Below are positions 15,301 through 29,940 of a stretch of DNA of 64,000 nt, one piece after another. This DNA comes from Mastigias papua (Eukaryota; Cnidaria; Scyphozoa; Rhizostomeae; Mastigiidae): positions 2,624,501-2,688,500 of the forward strand of contig OZ025273.1 of the NCBI GenBank assembly GCA_964019165.1, in the 5' to 3' direction. The notes below the pieces were generated by a model, which saw only the letters and a list, made by a program, of their open reading frames with translations, had not been told where the DNA came from and ran no database searches. A program made the position numbers and the translations under genes. Numbering within the stretch: position 1 is the stretch's first letter; every line of letters begins with the position of its first letter.

Positions 15301-18300
15301 CTTTTTGGCCAAAAATCGCTCATTTTCATCACTTTTCAATCTGCAATCAAAATCAATCAATTTCAATTTTGGTCATTTTTCGGCAAAATACCAAGGTTAT
15401 AGCCTTACTTTTTGGCCAAAAATCGCTCATTTTCATCACTTTTCAATCTGCAATCAAAATCAATCAATTTCAATTTTGGTCATTTTTCGGCAAAATACCA
15501 AGGTTATAGCCTTACTTTTTGGCCAAAAATCGCTCATTTTCATCACTTTTCAATCTGCAATCAAAATCAATCAATTTCAATTTTGGTCAGTTTTCGGCAA
15601 AATACCAAGGTTATAGCCTTACTTTTTGGCCAAAAATCGCTCATTTTCATCACTTTTCAATCTGCAATCAAAATCAATCAATTTCAATTTTGGTCATTTT
15701 TCGGCAAAATACCAAGGTTATAGCCTTACTTTTTGGCCAAAAATCGCTCATTTTCATCACTTTTCAATCTGCAATCAAAATCAATCAATTTCAATTTTGG
15801 TCATTTTTCGGCAAAATACCAAGGTTATAGCCTTACTTTTTGGCCAAAAATCGCTCATTTTCATCACTTTTCAATCTGCAATCAAAATCAATCAATTTCA
15901 ATTTTGGTCATTTTTCGGCAAAATACCAAGGTTATAGCCTTACTTTTTGGCCAAAAATCGCTCATTTTCATCACTTTTCAATCTGCAATCAAAATCAATC
16001 AATTTCAATTTTGGTCATTTTTCGGCAAAATACCAAGGTTATAGCCTTACTTTTTGGCCAAAAATCGCTCATTTTCATCACTTTTCAATCTGCAATCAAA
16101 ATCAATCAATTTCAATTTTGGTCATTTTTCGGCAAAATACCAAGGTTATAGCCTTACTTTTTGGCCACAAATCGCTCATTTTCATCACTTTTCAATCTGC
16201 AATCAAAATCAATCAATTTCAATTTTGGTCATTTTCGGCAAAATACCAAGGTTATAGCCTTACTTTTTGGCCAAAAATCGCTCATTTTCATCACTTTTCA
16301 ATCTGCAATCAAAATCAATCAATTTCAATTTTGGTCATTTTTCGGCAAAATACAAGGTTATAGCCTTACTTTTTGGCCAAAATCGCTCATTTTCATCACT
16401 TTTCAATCTGCAATCAAAATCAATCAATTTCAATTTTGGTCATTTTTGGCAAAATACCAAGGTTATAGCCTTACTTTTTGGCCAAAAATCGCTCATTTTC
16501 ATCACTTTTCAATCTGCAATCAAAATCAATCAATTTCAATTTTGGTCATTTTTCGGCAAAATACCAAGTTATAGCCTTACTTTTTGGCCAAAAATCGCTC
16601 ATTTTCATCACTTTTCAATCTGCAATCAAAATCAATCAATTTCAATTTTGGTCATTTTTCGGCAAAATACCAAGGTTATAGCCTTACTTTTTGGCCAAAA
16701 ATCGCTCATTTGCATAACTTTCAATCTGCAATCAAAATCAATCAATTTCAATTTTGGTCATTTTTCGGCAAAATACCAAGGTTATAGCCTTACTTTTTGG
16801 CCACAAATCGCTCATTTTCATCACTTTTCAATCTGCAATCAAAATCAATCAATTTCAATTTTGGTCATTTTTCGGCAAAATACCAAGGTTATAGCCTTAC
16901 GTTTTGGCCACAAATCGCTCATTTTCATCACTTTTCAATCTGCAATCAAAATCAATCAATTTCAATTTTGGTCATTTTTCGGCAAAATACCAAGGTTATA
17001 GCCTTACTTTTTGGCCAAAAATCGCTCATTTTCATCACTTTTCAATCTGCAATCAAAATCAATCAATTTCAATTTTGGTCATTTTTTCGGCAAAATACCA
17101 AGGTTATAGCCTTACTTTTTGGCCACAAATCGCTCATTTTCATCACTTTTCAATCTGCAATCAAAATCAAATCAATTTCAATTTTGGTCATTTTTCGGCA
17201 AAATACCAAGGTTATAGCCTTACTTTTTGGCCAAAAATCGCTCATTTTTCATCACTTTTCAATCTGCAATCAAAATCAATCAATTTCAATTTTGGTCATT
17301 TTTCGGCAAAATACCAAGGTTATAGCCTTACTTTTGGCCAAAAATCGCTCATTTTCATCACTTTTCAATCTGCAATCAAAATCAATCAATTTCAATTTTG
17401 GTCATTTTTCGGCAAAATACCAAGGTTATAGCCTTACTTTTTGGCCAAAAATCGCTCATTTTCATCACTTTTCAATCTGCAATCAAAATCAATCAATTTC
17501 AATTTTGGTCATTTTTCGGCAAAATACCAAGGTTATAGCCTTACTTTTTGCCACAAATCGCTCATTTTCATCACTTTTCAATCTGCAATCAAAATCAATC
17601 AATTTCAATTTTGGTCATTTTTTCGGCAAAATACCAAGGTTATAGCCTTACTTTTTGGCCAAAAATCGCTCATTTTCATCACTTTTCAATCTGCAATCAA
17701 AATCAATCAATTTCAATTTTGGTCATTTTTCGGCAAAATACCAAGGTTATAGCCTTACTTTTTGGCCAAAAATCGCTCATTTTCATCACTTTTCAATCTG
17801 CAATCAAAATCAATCAATTTCAATTTTGGTCATTTTTCGGCAAAATACCAAGGTTATAGCCTTACTTTTTGGCCAAAAAATCGCTCATTTTCATCACTTT
17901 TCAATCTGCAATCAAAATCAATCAATTTCAATTTTGGTCATTTTTCGGCAAAATACCAAGGTTATAGCCTTAGCTTTTTGGCCAAAAATCGCTCATTTTC
18001 ATCACTTTTCAATCTGCAATCAAAATCAATCAATTTCAATTTTGGTCATTTTTCGGCAAAATACCAAGGTTATAGCCTTACTTTTTGGCCAAAAATCGCT
18101 CATTTTCATCACTTTTCAATCTGCAATCAAAATCAATCAATTTCAATTTTGGTCATTTTTCGGCAAAATACCAAGGTTATAGCCTTACTTTTTGGCCAAA
18201 AATCGCTCATTTTCATCACTTTTCAATCTGCAATCAAAATCAATCAATTTCAATTTTGGTCATTTTTCGGCAAAATACCAAGGTTATAGCCTTACTTTTT

Positions 18301-18395
18301 GGCCAAAAATCGCTCATTTTCATCACTTTTCAATCTGCAATCAAAATCAATCAATTTCATTTTTGGTCATTTTTCGGCAAAATACCAAGGTTATA
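3323..18395. repeat. 107-bp satellite array, family B
   Basis: About 141 tandem copies of the same 107-bp monomer, but every unit I read carries CAATCTGCAATC in place of family A's CAATCATGAATC. The first 23 or so units (3,323-5,790) are almost identical, which suggests very recent amplification or collapse and expansion in assembly. From 5,790 on, marker variants recur: GGCCACAAATCG, CTCAATTTCATC, CATTTGCATC, GTCAGTTTTCGG and TTACGTTTTGG. Between about 9.4 and 18 kb many units carry single-base length changes in homopolymers (5 versus 4 or 6 A or T). The block ends seamlessly, in phase, at the switch to family A near 18.4 kb. Confidence 0.98.
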
Positions 18396-21300
18396 GCCTT
18401 ACTTTTTGGCCAAAAATCGCTCATTTTCATCACTTTTCAATCATGAATCAAAATCAATCAATTTCAATTTTGGTCATTTTTCGGCAAAATACCAAGGTTA
18501 TAGCCTTACTTTTTGGCCAAAAATCGCTCATTTTCATCACTTTTCAATCATGAATCAAAATCAATCAATTTCAATTTTGGTCAGTTTTCGGCAAAATACC
18601 AAGGTTATAGCCTTACTTTTTGGCCAAAAATCGCTCATTTTCATCACTTTTCAATCATGAATCAAAATCAATCAATTTCAATTTTGGTCATTTTTCGGCA
18701 AAATACCAAGGTTATAGCCTTACTTTTTGGCCAAAAATCGCTCATTTTCATCACTTTTCAATCATGAATCAAAATCAATCAATTTCAATTTTGGTCATTT
18801 TTCGGCAAAATACCACAAGGTTATAGCCTTACTTTTTGGCCAAAAATCGCTCAATTTCATCACTTTTCAATCATGAATCAAAATCAATCAATTTCAATTT
18901 TGGTCATTTGTCGGCAAAATACCAAGGTTATAGCCTTACTTTTTGGCCAAAAATCGCTCATTTTCATCACTTTTCAATCATGAATCAAAATCAATCAATT
19001 TTAATTTTGGTCTTTTTTCGGCAAAATACCAAGGTTATAGCCTTACTTTTTGGCTAGAAATCGCTCATTTTCATCACTTTTCAATCATGAGTCAAAATCA
19101 ATCAATTTCAATTTTGGTCATTTTTCGGCAAAATACCAAGGTTATAGCCTTACTTTTTGGCCAAAAATCGCTCATTTTCATCACTTTTCAATCATGAATC
19201 AAAATCAATCAATTTCAATTTTGGTCATTTTTCGGCAAAATACCAAGGTTATAGCCTTACTTTTTGGCCAAAAATCGCTCATTTTCATCACTTTTCAATC
19301 ATGAATCAAAATCAATCAATTTCAATTTTGGTCATTTTTCGGCAAAATACCAAGGTTATAGCCTTACTTTTTGGCCAAAAATCGCTCATTTTCATCACTT
19401 TTCAATCATGAATCAAAATCAATCAATTTCAAGTTTGGTCATTTTTTTCGTCAAAATACCAAGGTTATAGCCTTACTTTTTGGCCAAAAATCGCTCATTG
19501 TCATCACTTTTCAATCATGAATCAAAATCAATCAATTTCAATGTTGGTCATTTGTCGGCAAAATACCAAGGTTATAGCCTTACTTTTTGGCCAAAAATCG
19601 CTCATTTTCATCACTTTTCAATCATGAATCAAAATTAATCAACTTCAATTTTGGTCATTTTTCGGCAAAATAGCAAGGTTATAGCCTTACTTTTTGGCCA
19701 AAAATCGCTCATTTTCATCACTTTTCAATCATGAATCAAAATCAATCAATTTCAATTTTGGTCATTTGTCGGCAAAATACCAAGGTTATAGCCTTACTTT
19801 TTGGCCAAAAATCGCTCATTTTCATCACTTTTCAATCATGAATCAAAATCAATCAATTTCAATTTTGGTCATTTTTCGGCAAAATACCAAGGTTATAGCC
19901 TTACTTTTTGGCCAAAAATCGCTCATTTTCATCACTTTTCAATCATGAATCAAAATCAATCAATTTCAATTTTGGTCATTTTTCGGCAAAATACCAAGGT
20001 TATAGCCTTACTTTTTGGCCAAAAATCGCTAATTTTCATCACTTTTCAATCATGAATCAAAATCAATCAATTTCAATTTTGGTCATTTTTCGGCAAAATA
20101 CCAAGGTTATAGCCTTACTTTTTGGCCAAAAATCGCTCATTTTCATCACTTTTCAATCATGAATCAAAATCAATCAATTTCAATTTTGGTCATTTTTCGG
20201 CAAAATACCAAGGTTATAGCCTTACTTTTTGGCCAAAAATCGCTCATTTTCATCACTTTTCAATCATGAATCAAAATCAATCAATTTCAATTTTGGTCAT
20301 TTGTCGGCAAAATACCAAGGTTATAGCCTTACTTTTTGGCCAAAAATCGCTCATTTTCATCACTTTTCAATCATGAATCAAAATCAATCAATTTCAATTT
20401 TGGTCATTTTTCGGCAAAATACCAAGGTTATAGCCTTACTTTTTGGCCAAAAATCGCTCATTTTCATCACTTTTCAATCATGAATCAAAATCAATCAATT
20501 TTAATTTTGGTCTTTTTTCGGCAAAATACCAAGGTTATAGCCTTACTTTTTGGCTAGAAATCGCTCATTTTCATCACTTTTCAATCATGAGTCAAAATCA
20601 ATCAATTTCAATTTTGGTCATTTTTCGGCAAAATACCAAGGTTATAGCCTTACTTTTTGGCCAAAAATCGCTCATTTTCATCACTTTTCAATCATGAATC
20701 AAAATCAATCAATTTCAATTTTGGTCATTTTTCGGCAAAATACCAAGGTTATAGCCTTACTTTTTGGCCAAGAATCGCTCATTTTCATCACTTTTCAATC
20801 ATGAATCAAAATCAATCAATTTCAATTTTGGTCATTTTTCGGCAAAATACCAAGGTTATAACCTTACTTTTTGGCCAAAAATCGCTCATTTTCATCACTT
20901 TTCAATCATGAATCAAAATCAATCAATTTCAATTTTGGTCATTTGTCGGCAAAATACCAAGGTTATAGCCTTACTTTTTGGCCAAAAATCGCTCATTTTC
21001 ATCACTTTTCAATCATGAATCAAAATTAATCAATTTCAATTTTGGTCATTTTTCGGCAAAATAGCAAGGTTATAGCCTTACTTTTTGGCCAAAAATCGCT
21101 CATTTTCATCACTTTTCAATCATGAATCAAAATCAATCAATTTCAATTTTGGTCATTTGTCGGCAAAATACCAAGGTTATAGCCTTACTTTTTGGCCAAA
21201 AATCGCTCATTTTCATCACTTTTCAATCATGAATCAAAATCAATCAATTTCAATTTTGGTCATTTTTCGGCAAAATACCAAGGTTATAGCCTTACTTTTT

Positions 21301-24300
21301 GGCCAAAAATCGCTCATTTTCATCACTTTTCAATCATGAATCAAAATCAATCAATTTCAATTTTGGTCATTTTTCGGCAAAATACCAAGGTTATAGCCTT
21401 ACTTTTTGGCCAAAAATCGCTCATTTTCATCACTTTTCAATCATGAATCAAAATCAATCAATTTCAATTTTGGTCATTTTTCGGCAAAATACCAAGGTTA
21501 TAGCCTTACTTTTTGGCCAAAAATCGCTCATTTTCATCACTTTTCAATCATGAATCAAAATCAATCAATTTCAATTTTGGTCATTTTTCGGCAAAATACC
21601 AAGGTTATAGCCTTACTTTTTGGCCAAAAATCGCTCATTTTCATCACTTTTCAATCATGAATCAAAATCAATCAATTTCAAGTTTGGTCATTTTTTCGTC
21701 AAAATACCAAGGTTATAGCCTTACTTTTTGGCCAAAAATCGCTCATTTTCATCACTTTTCAATCATGAATCAAAATCAATCAATTTCAATTTTGGTCATT
21801 TGTCGGCAAAATACCAAGGTTATAGCCTTACTTTTTGGCCAAAAATCGTTCATTTTCATCACTTTTCAATCATGAATCAAAATTAATCAATTTCAATTTT
21901 GGTCAGTTTTCGGCAAAATAGCAAGGTTATAGCCTTACTTTTTGGCCAAAAATCGCTCATTTTCATCACTTTTCAATCATGAATCAAAATCAATCAATTT
22001 CAATTTTGGTCATTTGTCGGCAAAATACCAAGGTTATAGCCTTACTTTTTGGCCAAAAATCGCTCATTTTCATCACTTTTCAATCATGAATCAAAATCAA
22101 TCAATTTCAATTTTGGTCATTTTTCGGCAAAATACCAAGGTTATAGCCTTACTTTTTGGCCAAAAATCGCTCATTTTCATCACTTTTCAATCATGAATCA
22201 AAATCAATCAATTTCAATTTTGGTCATTTTTCGGCAAAATACCAAGGTTATAGCCTTACTTTTTGGCCAAAAATCGCTCATTTTCATCACTTTTCAATCA
22301 TGAATCAAAATTAATCAATTTCAATTTTGGTCATTTTTCGGCAAAATACCAAGGTTATAGCCTTACTTTTTGGCCAAAAATCGCTCATTTTCATCACTTT
22401 TCAATCATGAATCAAAATCAATCAATTTCAATTTTGGTCATTTTTCGGCAAAATACCAAGGTTATAGCCTTACTTTTTGGCCAAAAATCGCTCATTTTCA
22501 TCACTTTTCAATCATGAATCAAAATCAATCAATTTCAATTTTGGTCATTTTTCGGCAAAATACCAAGGTTATAGCCTTACTTTTTGGCCAAAAATCGCTC
22601 ATTTTCATCACTTTTCAATCATGAATCAAAATCAATCAATTTCAATTTTCGTCAGTTCTCGGCAAAATACCAAGGTTATAGCCTTACATTTTGGCCAAAA
22701 ATCGTTCATTTTCATCACTTTTCAATCATGAATCAAAATCAATCAATTTCAATTTTGGTCATTTTTCGGCAAAATACCAAGGTTATAGCCTTACTTTTTG
22801 GCCAAAAATCGCTCATTTTCATCACTTTTCAATCATGAATCAAAATCAATCAATTTCAATTTTGGTCATTTTTCGGCAAAATACCACGGTTATAGCCTTA
22901 CTTTTTGGCCAAAAATCGCTCATTTTCATCACTTTTCAATCATGAATCAAAATCAATCAATTTCAATTTTGGTCATTTTTCGACAAAATACCAAGGTTAT
23001 AGCCTTACTTTTTGGCCAAAAATCGCTCATTTTCATCACTTTTCAATCATGAATCAAAATCAATCAATTTCAATTTTGGTCATTTTTCGGCAAAATACCA
23101 AGGTTATAGCCTTACTTTTTGGCCAAAAATCGCTCATTTTCATCACTTTTCAATCATGAATCAAAATCAATCAATTTCAATTTTGGTCATTTTTCGGCAA
23201 AATACCACGGTTATAGCCTTACTTTTTGGCCAAAAATCGCTCATTTTCATCACTTTTCAATCATGAATCAAAATCAATCAATTTCAATTTTGGTCATTTT
23301 TCGGCAAAATACCAAGGTTATAGCCTTACTTTTTGGCCAAAAATCGCTCATTTTCATCACTTTTCAATCATGAATCAAAATCAATCAATTTCAATTTTGG
23401 TCATTTTTCGGCAAAATACCAAGGTTATAGCCTTACTTTTTGGCCAAAAATCGCTCATTTTCATCACTTTTCAATCATGAATCAAAATCAATCAATTTCA
23501 ATTTTGGTCATTTTTCGGCAAAATACCAAGGTTATAGCCTTACTTTTTGGCCAAAAATCGCTCATTTTCATCACTTTTCAATCATGAATCAAAATCAATC
23601 AATTTCAATTTTGGTCATTTTTCGGCAAAATACCAAGGTTATAGCCTTACTTTCTGGCCAACTATCGCTCATTTTCATCACTTTTCAATCATGAATCAAC
23701 ATCAATCAATTTCAATTTTGGTCATTTTTCGGCAAAATACCAAGGTTATAGCCTTACTTTTTGGCCAAAAATCGCTCATTTTCATCACTTTTCAATCATG
23801 AATCAAAATCAATCAATTTCAATTTTGGTCATTTTTCGGCAAAATACCAAGGTTATAGCCTTACTTTTTGGCCAAATATCGCTCATTTTCATCACTTTTC
23901 AATCATGAATCAAAATCAATCAATTTCAATTTTGGTCATTTTTCGGCAAACTACCAAGGTTATAGCCTTACTTTTTGGCCACAAATCGCTCATTTTCATC
24001 ACTTTTCAATCATGAATCAAAATCAATCAATTTCAATTTTGGTCATTTTTCGGCAAAATACCAAGGTTATAGCCTTACTTTTTGGCCAAAAATCGCTCAT
24101 TTTCATCACTTTTCAATCATGAATCAAAATCAATCAATTTCAATTTTGGTCATTTTTCGGCAAAATACCAAGGTTATAGCCTTACTTTTTGGCCAAAAAT
24201 CGCTCATTTTCATCACTTTTCAATCATGAATCAAAATCAATCAATTTCAATTTTGGTCATTTTTCGGCAAAATACCAAGGTTATAGCCTTACTTTTTGGC

Positions 24301-27300
24301 CAAAAATCGCTCATTTTCATCACTTTTCAATCATGAATCAAAATCAATCAATTTCAATTTTGGTCATTTTTCGGCAAAATACCAAGGTTATAGCCTTACT
24401 TTTTGGCCAAAAATCGCTCATTTTCATCACTTTTCAATCATGAATCAAAATCAATCAATTTCAATTTTGGTCATTTTTCGGCAAAATACCAAGGTTATAG
24501 CCTTACTTTTTGGCCAAAAATCGCTAATTTTCATCACTTTTCAATCATGAATCAAAATCAATCAATTTCAATTTTGGTCATTTTTCGGCAAAATACCAAG
24601 GTTATAGCCTTACTTTTTGGCCAAAAATCGCTCATTTTCATCACTTTTCAATCATGAATCAAAATCAATCAATTTCAATTTTGGTCATTTTTCGGCAAAC
24701 TACCAAGGTTATAGCCTTACTTTTTGGCCACAAATCGCTCATTTTCATCACTTTTCAATCATGAATCAAAATCAATCAATTTCAATTTTGGTCATTTTTC
24801 GGCAAAATACCAAGGTTATAGCCTTACTTTTTGGCCAAAAATCGCTCATTTTCATCACTTTTCAATCATGAATCAAAATGAATCAATTTCAATTTTGGTC
24901 ATTTTTCGGCAAAATACCAAGGTTATAGCCTTACTTTTTGGCCAAAAATCGCTCATTTTCATCACTTTTCAATCATGAATCAAAATCAATCAATTTCAAT
25001 TTTGGTCATGTTTTTCGTCAAAATACCAAGGTTATAGCCTTACTTTTTGGCCAAAAATCGCTCATTTTCATCACTTTTCAATCATGAATCAAAATCAATC
25101 AATTTCAATTTTGGTCATTTTTCGGCAAAATACCAAGGTTATAGCCTTACTTTTTGGCCAAAAATCGCTCATTTTCATCACTTTTCAATCATGAATCAAA
25201 ATGAATCAATTTCAATTTTGGTCATTTTTCGGCAAAATACCAAGGTTATAGCCTTACTTTTTGGCCAAAAATCGCTCATTTTCATCACTTTTCAATCATG
25301 AATCAAAATCAATCAATTTCAATTTTGGTCATGTTTTCGGCAAAATACCAAGGTTATAGCCTTACTTTTTGGCCAAAAATCGCTCATTTTCATCACTTTT
25401 CAATCATGAATCAAAATCAATCAATTTCAATTTTGGTCATTTTTCGGCAAAATACCAAGGTTATAGCCTTACTTTTTGGCCAAAAATCGCTCATTTTCAT
25501 CACTTTTCAATCATGAATCAAAATCAATCAATTTCAATTTTGGTCATTTTTCGGCAAAATACCAAGGTTATAGCCTTACTTTTTGGCCAAAAATCGCTCA
25601 TTTTCATCACTTTTCAATCATGAATCAAAATCAATCAATTTCAATTTTGGTCATTTTTCGGCAAAATACCAAGGTTATAGCCTTACTTTTTGGCCAAAAA
25701 TCGCTCATTTTCATCACTTTTCAATCATGAATCAAAATCAATCAATTTCAATTTTGGTCATTTTTCGGCAAAATACCAAGGTTATAGCCTTACTTTTTGG
25801 CCAAAAATCGCTCATTTTCATCACTTTTCAATCATGAATCAAAATCAATCAATTTCAATTTTGGTCATTTTTCGGCAAAATACCAAGGTTATAGCCTTAC
25901 TTTTTGGCCAAAAATCGCTCATTTTCATCACTTTTCAATCATGAATCAAAATCAATCAATTTCAATTTTGGTCATTTTTCGGCAAAATACCAAGGTTATA
26001 GCCTTACTTTTTGGCCAAAAATCGCTCATTTTCATCACTTTTCAATCATGAATCAAAATCAATCAATTTCAATTTTGGTCATGTTTTTCGTCAAAATACC
26101 AAGGTTATAGCCTTACTTTTTGGCCAAAAATCGCTCATTTTCATCACTTTTCAATCATGAATCAAAATCAATCAATTTCAATTTTGGTCATGTTTTTCGT
26201 CAAAATACCAAGGTTATAGCCTTACTTTTTGGCCAAAAATCGCTCATTTTCATCACTTTTCAATCATGAATCAAAATCAATCAATTTCAATTTTGGTCAT
26301 GTTTTTCGCAAAATACCAAGGTTATAGCCTTACTTTTTGGCCAAAAATCGCTCATTTTCATCACTTTTCAATCATGAATCAAAATCAATCAATTTCAATT
26401 TTGGTCATTTTTCGGCAAAATACCAAGGTTATAGCCTTACTTTTTGGCCAAAAATCGCTCATTTTCATCACTTTTCAATCATGAATCAAAATCAATCAAT
26501 TTTAATTTTGGTCTTTTTTCGGCAAAATACCAAGGTTATAGCCTTACTTTTTGGCTAGAAATCGCTCATTTTCATCACTTTTCAATCATGAATCAAAATC
26601 AATCAATTTCAATTTTGGTCATTTTTCGGCAAAATACCAAGGTTATAGCCTTACTTTTTGGCCAAAAATCGCTCATTTTCATCACTTTTCAATCATGAAT
26701 CAAAATCAATTTTCAATTTTGGTCATGTTTTTCGGCAAAATACCAAGGTTATAGCCTTACTTTTTGGCCAAAATCGCTCATTTTCATCACTTTTCATCAT
26801 GAATCAAAATCAATCAATTTCAATTTTGGTCATTTTTCGGCAAAATACCAAGGTTATAGCCTTACTTTTTGGCCAAAAATCGCTCATTTTCATCACTTTT
26901 CAATCATGAATCAAAATCAATCAATTTCAATTTTGGTCTTTTTTCGGCAAAATACCAAGGTTATAGCCTTACTTTTTGGCCTAGAAATCGCTCATTTTCA
27001 TCACTTTTCAATCATGAATCAAAATCAATCAATTTCAATTTTGGTCATTTTTCGGCAAAATACCAAGGTTATAGCCTTACTTTTTGGCCAAAAATCGCTC
27101 ATTTTCATCACTTTTCAATCATGAATCAAAATCAATCAATTTCAATTTTGGTCATTTTTCGGCAAAATACCAAGGTTATAGCCTTACTTTTTGGCCAAAA
27201 ATCGCTCATTTTCATCACTTTTCAATCATGAATCAAAATCAATCAATTTCAATTTTGGTCATTTTTCGGCAAAATACCAAGGTTATAGCCTTACTTTTTG

Positions 27301-27723
27301 GCCAAAAATCGCTCATTTTCATCACTTTTCAATCATGAATCAAAATCAATCAATTTCAATTTTGGTCATTTTTCGGCAAAATACCAAGGTTATAGCCTTA
27401 CTTTTTGGCCAAAAATCGCTCATTTTCATCACTTTTCAATCATGAATCAAAATCAATCAATTTCAATTTTGGTCATTTTTCGGCAAAATACCAAGGTTAT
27501 AGCCTTACTTTTTGGCCAAAAATCGCTCATTTTCATCACTTTTCAATCATGAATCAAAATCAATCAATTTCAATTTTGGTCATTTTTCGGCAAAATACCA
27601 AGGTTATAGCCTTACTTTCTGGCCAAAATCGCTCATTTTCATCACTTTTCAATCATGAATCAAAATCAATCAATTTCAATTTTGGTCATTTTTCGGCAAA
27701 TACCAAGGTTATAGCCTTACTTT

Positions 27724-29940
27724 TTGGCCAAAAATCGCTCATTTTCATCACTTTTCAATCATGAATCAAAATCAATCAATTTCAATTTTGGTCATTTGTC
27801 GGCAAAATACCAAGGTTATAGCCTTACTTTTTGGCCTAAAATCGCTCATTTTCATCACTTTTCAATCATGAATCAACATCAATCAATTTCAATTTTGGTC
27901 ATTTCTCGGCAAAATACCAAGGTTATAGCCTTACTTTTTGGCCAAAAATCGCTCATTTTCATCACTTTTCAATCATGAATCAACATCAATCAATTTCAAT
28001 TTTGGTCATTTTTCGGCAAAATACCAAGGTTATAGCCTTACTTTTTGGCCAAAAATCGCTCATTTTCATCACTTTTCAATCATGAATCAAAATCAATCAA
28101 TTTCAATTTTGGTCATTTTTCGGCAAAATACCAAGGTTATAGCCTTACTTTTTGGCCAAAAATCGCTCATTTTCATCACTTTTCAATCATGAATCAAAAT
28201 CAATCAATTTCAATTTTGGTCATTTTTCGGCAAAATACCAAGGTTATAGCCTTACATTTTGGCCAAAAATCGTTCATTTTCATCACTTTTCAATCATGAA
28301 TCAAAATCAATCAATTTCAATTTTGGTCATTTGTCGGCAAAATACCAAGGTTATAGCCTTACTTTTTGGCCAAAAATCGCTCATTTTCATCACTTTTCAA
28401 TCATGAATCAAAATCAATCAATTTCAATTTTGGTCATTTTTCGGCAAAATACCAAGGTTATAGCCTTACTTTTTGGCCAAAAATCGCTCATTTTCATCAC
28501 TTTTCAATCATGAATCAAAATCAATCAATTTCAATTTTGGTCATTTTTTTCGTCAAAATACCAAGGTTATAGCCTTACTTTTTGGCCAAAAATCGCTCAT
28601 TTTCATCACTTTTCAATCATGAATCAAAATCAATCAATTTCAATTTTGGTCATTTTTCGGCAAAATACCAAGGTTATAGCCTTACTTTTTGGCCAAAAAT
28701 CGCTCAGTTTCATCACTTTTCAATCATGAATCAAAATTAATCAATTTCAATTTTGGTCATTTTTTTCGTCAAAATACCAAGGTTATAGCCTTACTTTTTG
28801 GCCAAAAATCGCTCATTTTCATCACTTTTCAATCATGAATCAAAATCAATCAATTTCAATTTTGGTCATTTGTCGGCAAAATACCAAGGTTATAGCCTTA
28901 CTTTTTGGCCAAAAATCGCTCATTTTCATCACTTTTCAATCATGAATCAAAATCAATCAATTTCAATTTTGGTCATTTTTCGGCAAAATAGCAAGGTTAT
29001 AGCCTTACTTTTTGGCCAAAAATCGCTCATTTTCATCACTTTTCAATCATGAATCAAAATCAATCAATTTCAAGTTTGGTCATTTGTCGGCAAAATACCA
29101 AGGTTACAGCCTTACTTTTTGGCCAAAAAATCGCTCATTTTCATCACTTTTCAATCATGAATCAAAATCAATCAATTTCAATTTTGGTCATTTTTCGGCA
29201 AAATACCAAGGTTATAGCCTTACTTTCTGGCCAAAAATCGCTCATTTTCATCACTTTTCAATCATGAATCAAAATCAATCAATTTCAATTTTGGTCATTT
29301 TTCGGCAAAATACCAAGGTTATAGCCTTACTTTTTGGCCAAAAATCGCTCATTTTCATCACTTTTCAATCATGAATCAAAATCAATCAATTTCAATTTTG
29401 GTCATTTGTCGGCAAAATACCAAGGTTATAGCCTTACTTTTTGGCCTAAAATCGCTCATTTTCATCACTTTTCAATCATGAATCAACATCAATCAATTTC
29501 AATTTTGGTCATTTCTCGGCAAAATACCAAGGTTATAGCCTTACTTTTTGGCCAAAAATCGCTCATTTTCATCACTTTTCAATCATGAATCAACATCAAT
29601 CAATTTCAATTTTGGTCATTTTTCGGCAAAATACCAAGGTTATAGCCTTACTTTTTGGCCAAAAATCGCTCATTTTCATCACTTTTCAATCATGAATCAA
29701 AATCAATCAATTTCAATTTTGGTCATTTTTCGGCAAAATACCAAGGTTATAGCCTTACTTTTTGGCCAAAAATCGCTCATTTTCATCACTTTTCAATCAT
29801 GAATCAAAATCAATCAATTTCAATTTTGGTCATTTTTCGGCAAAATACCAAGGTTATAGCCTTACATTTTGGCCAAAAATCGTTCATTTTCATCACTTTT
29901 CAATCATGAATCAAAATCAATCAATTTCAATTTTGGTCAT
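27724..29940. repeat. Higher-order duplication in family A, offset 1,610 bp (15 monomers)
   Basis: Five to six consecutive monomers from 27,724 recur from 29,334 with the same ordered set of rare variants: GGCCTAAAATCG (27,834 / 29,444), AACATCAATC twice, CATTTCTCGG, then CTTACATTTTGG with TCGTTCAT. The offset is 1,610 bp, which is 15 monomers plus 5 bp contributed by longer units. Shared rare variants in the same order show block duplication, not independent mutation. Confidence 0.85.
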
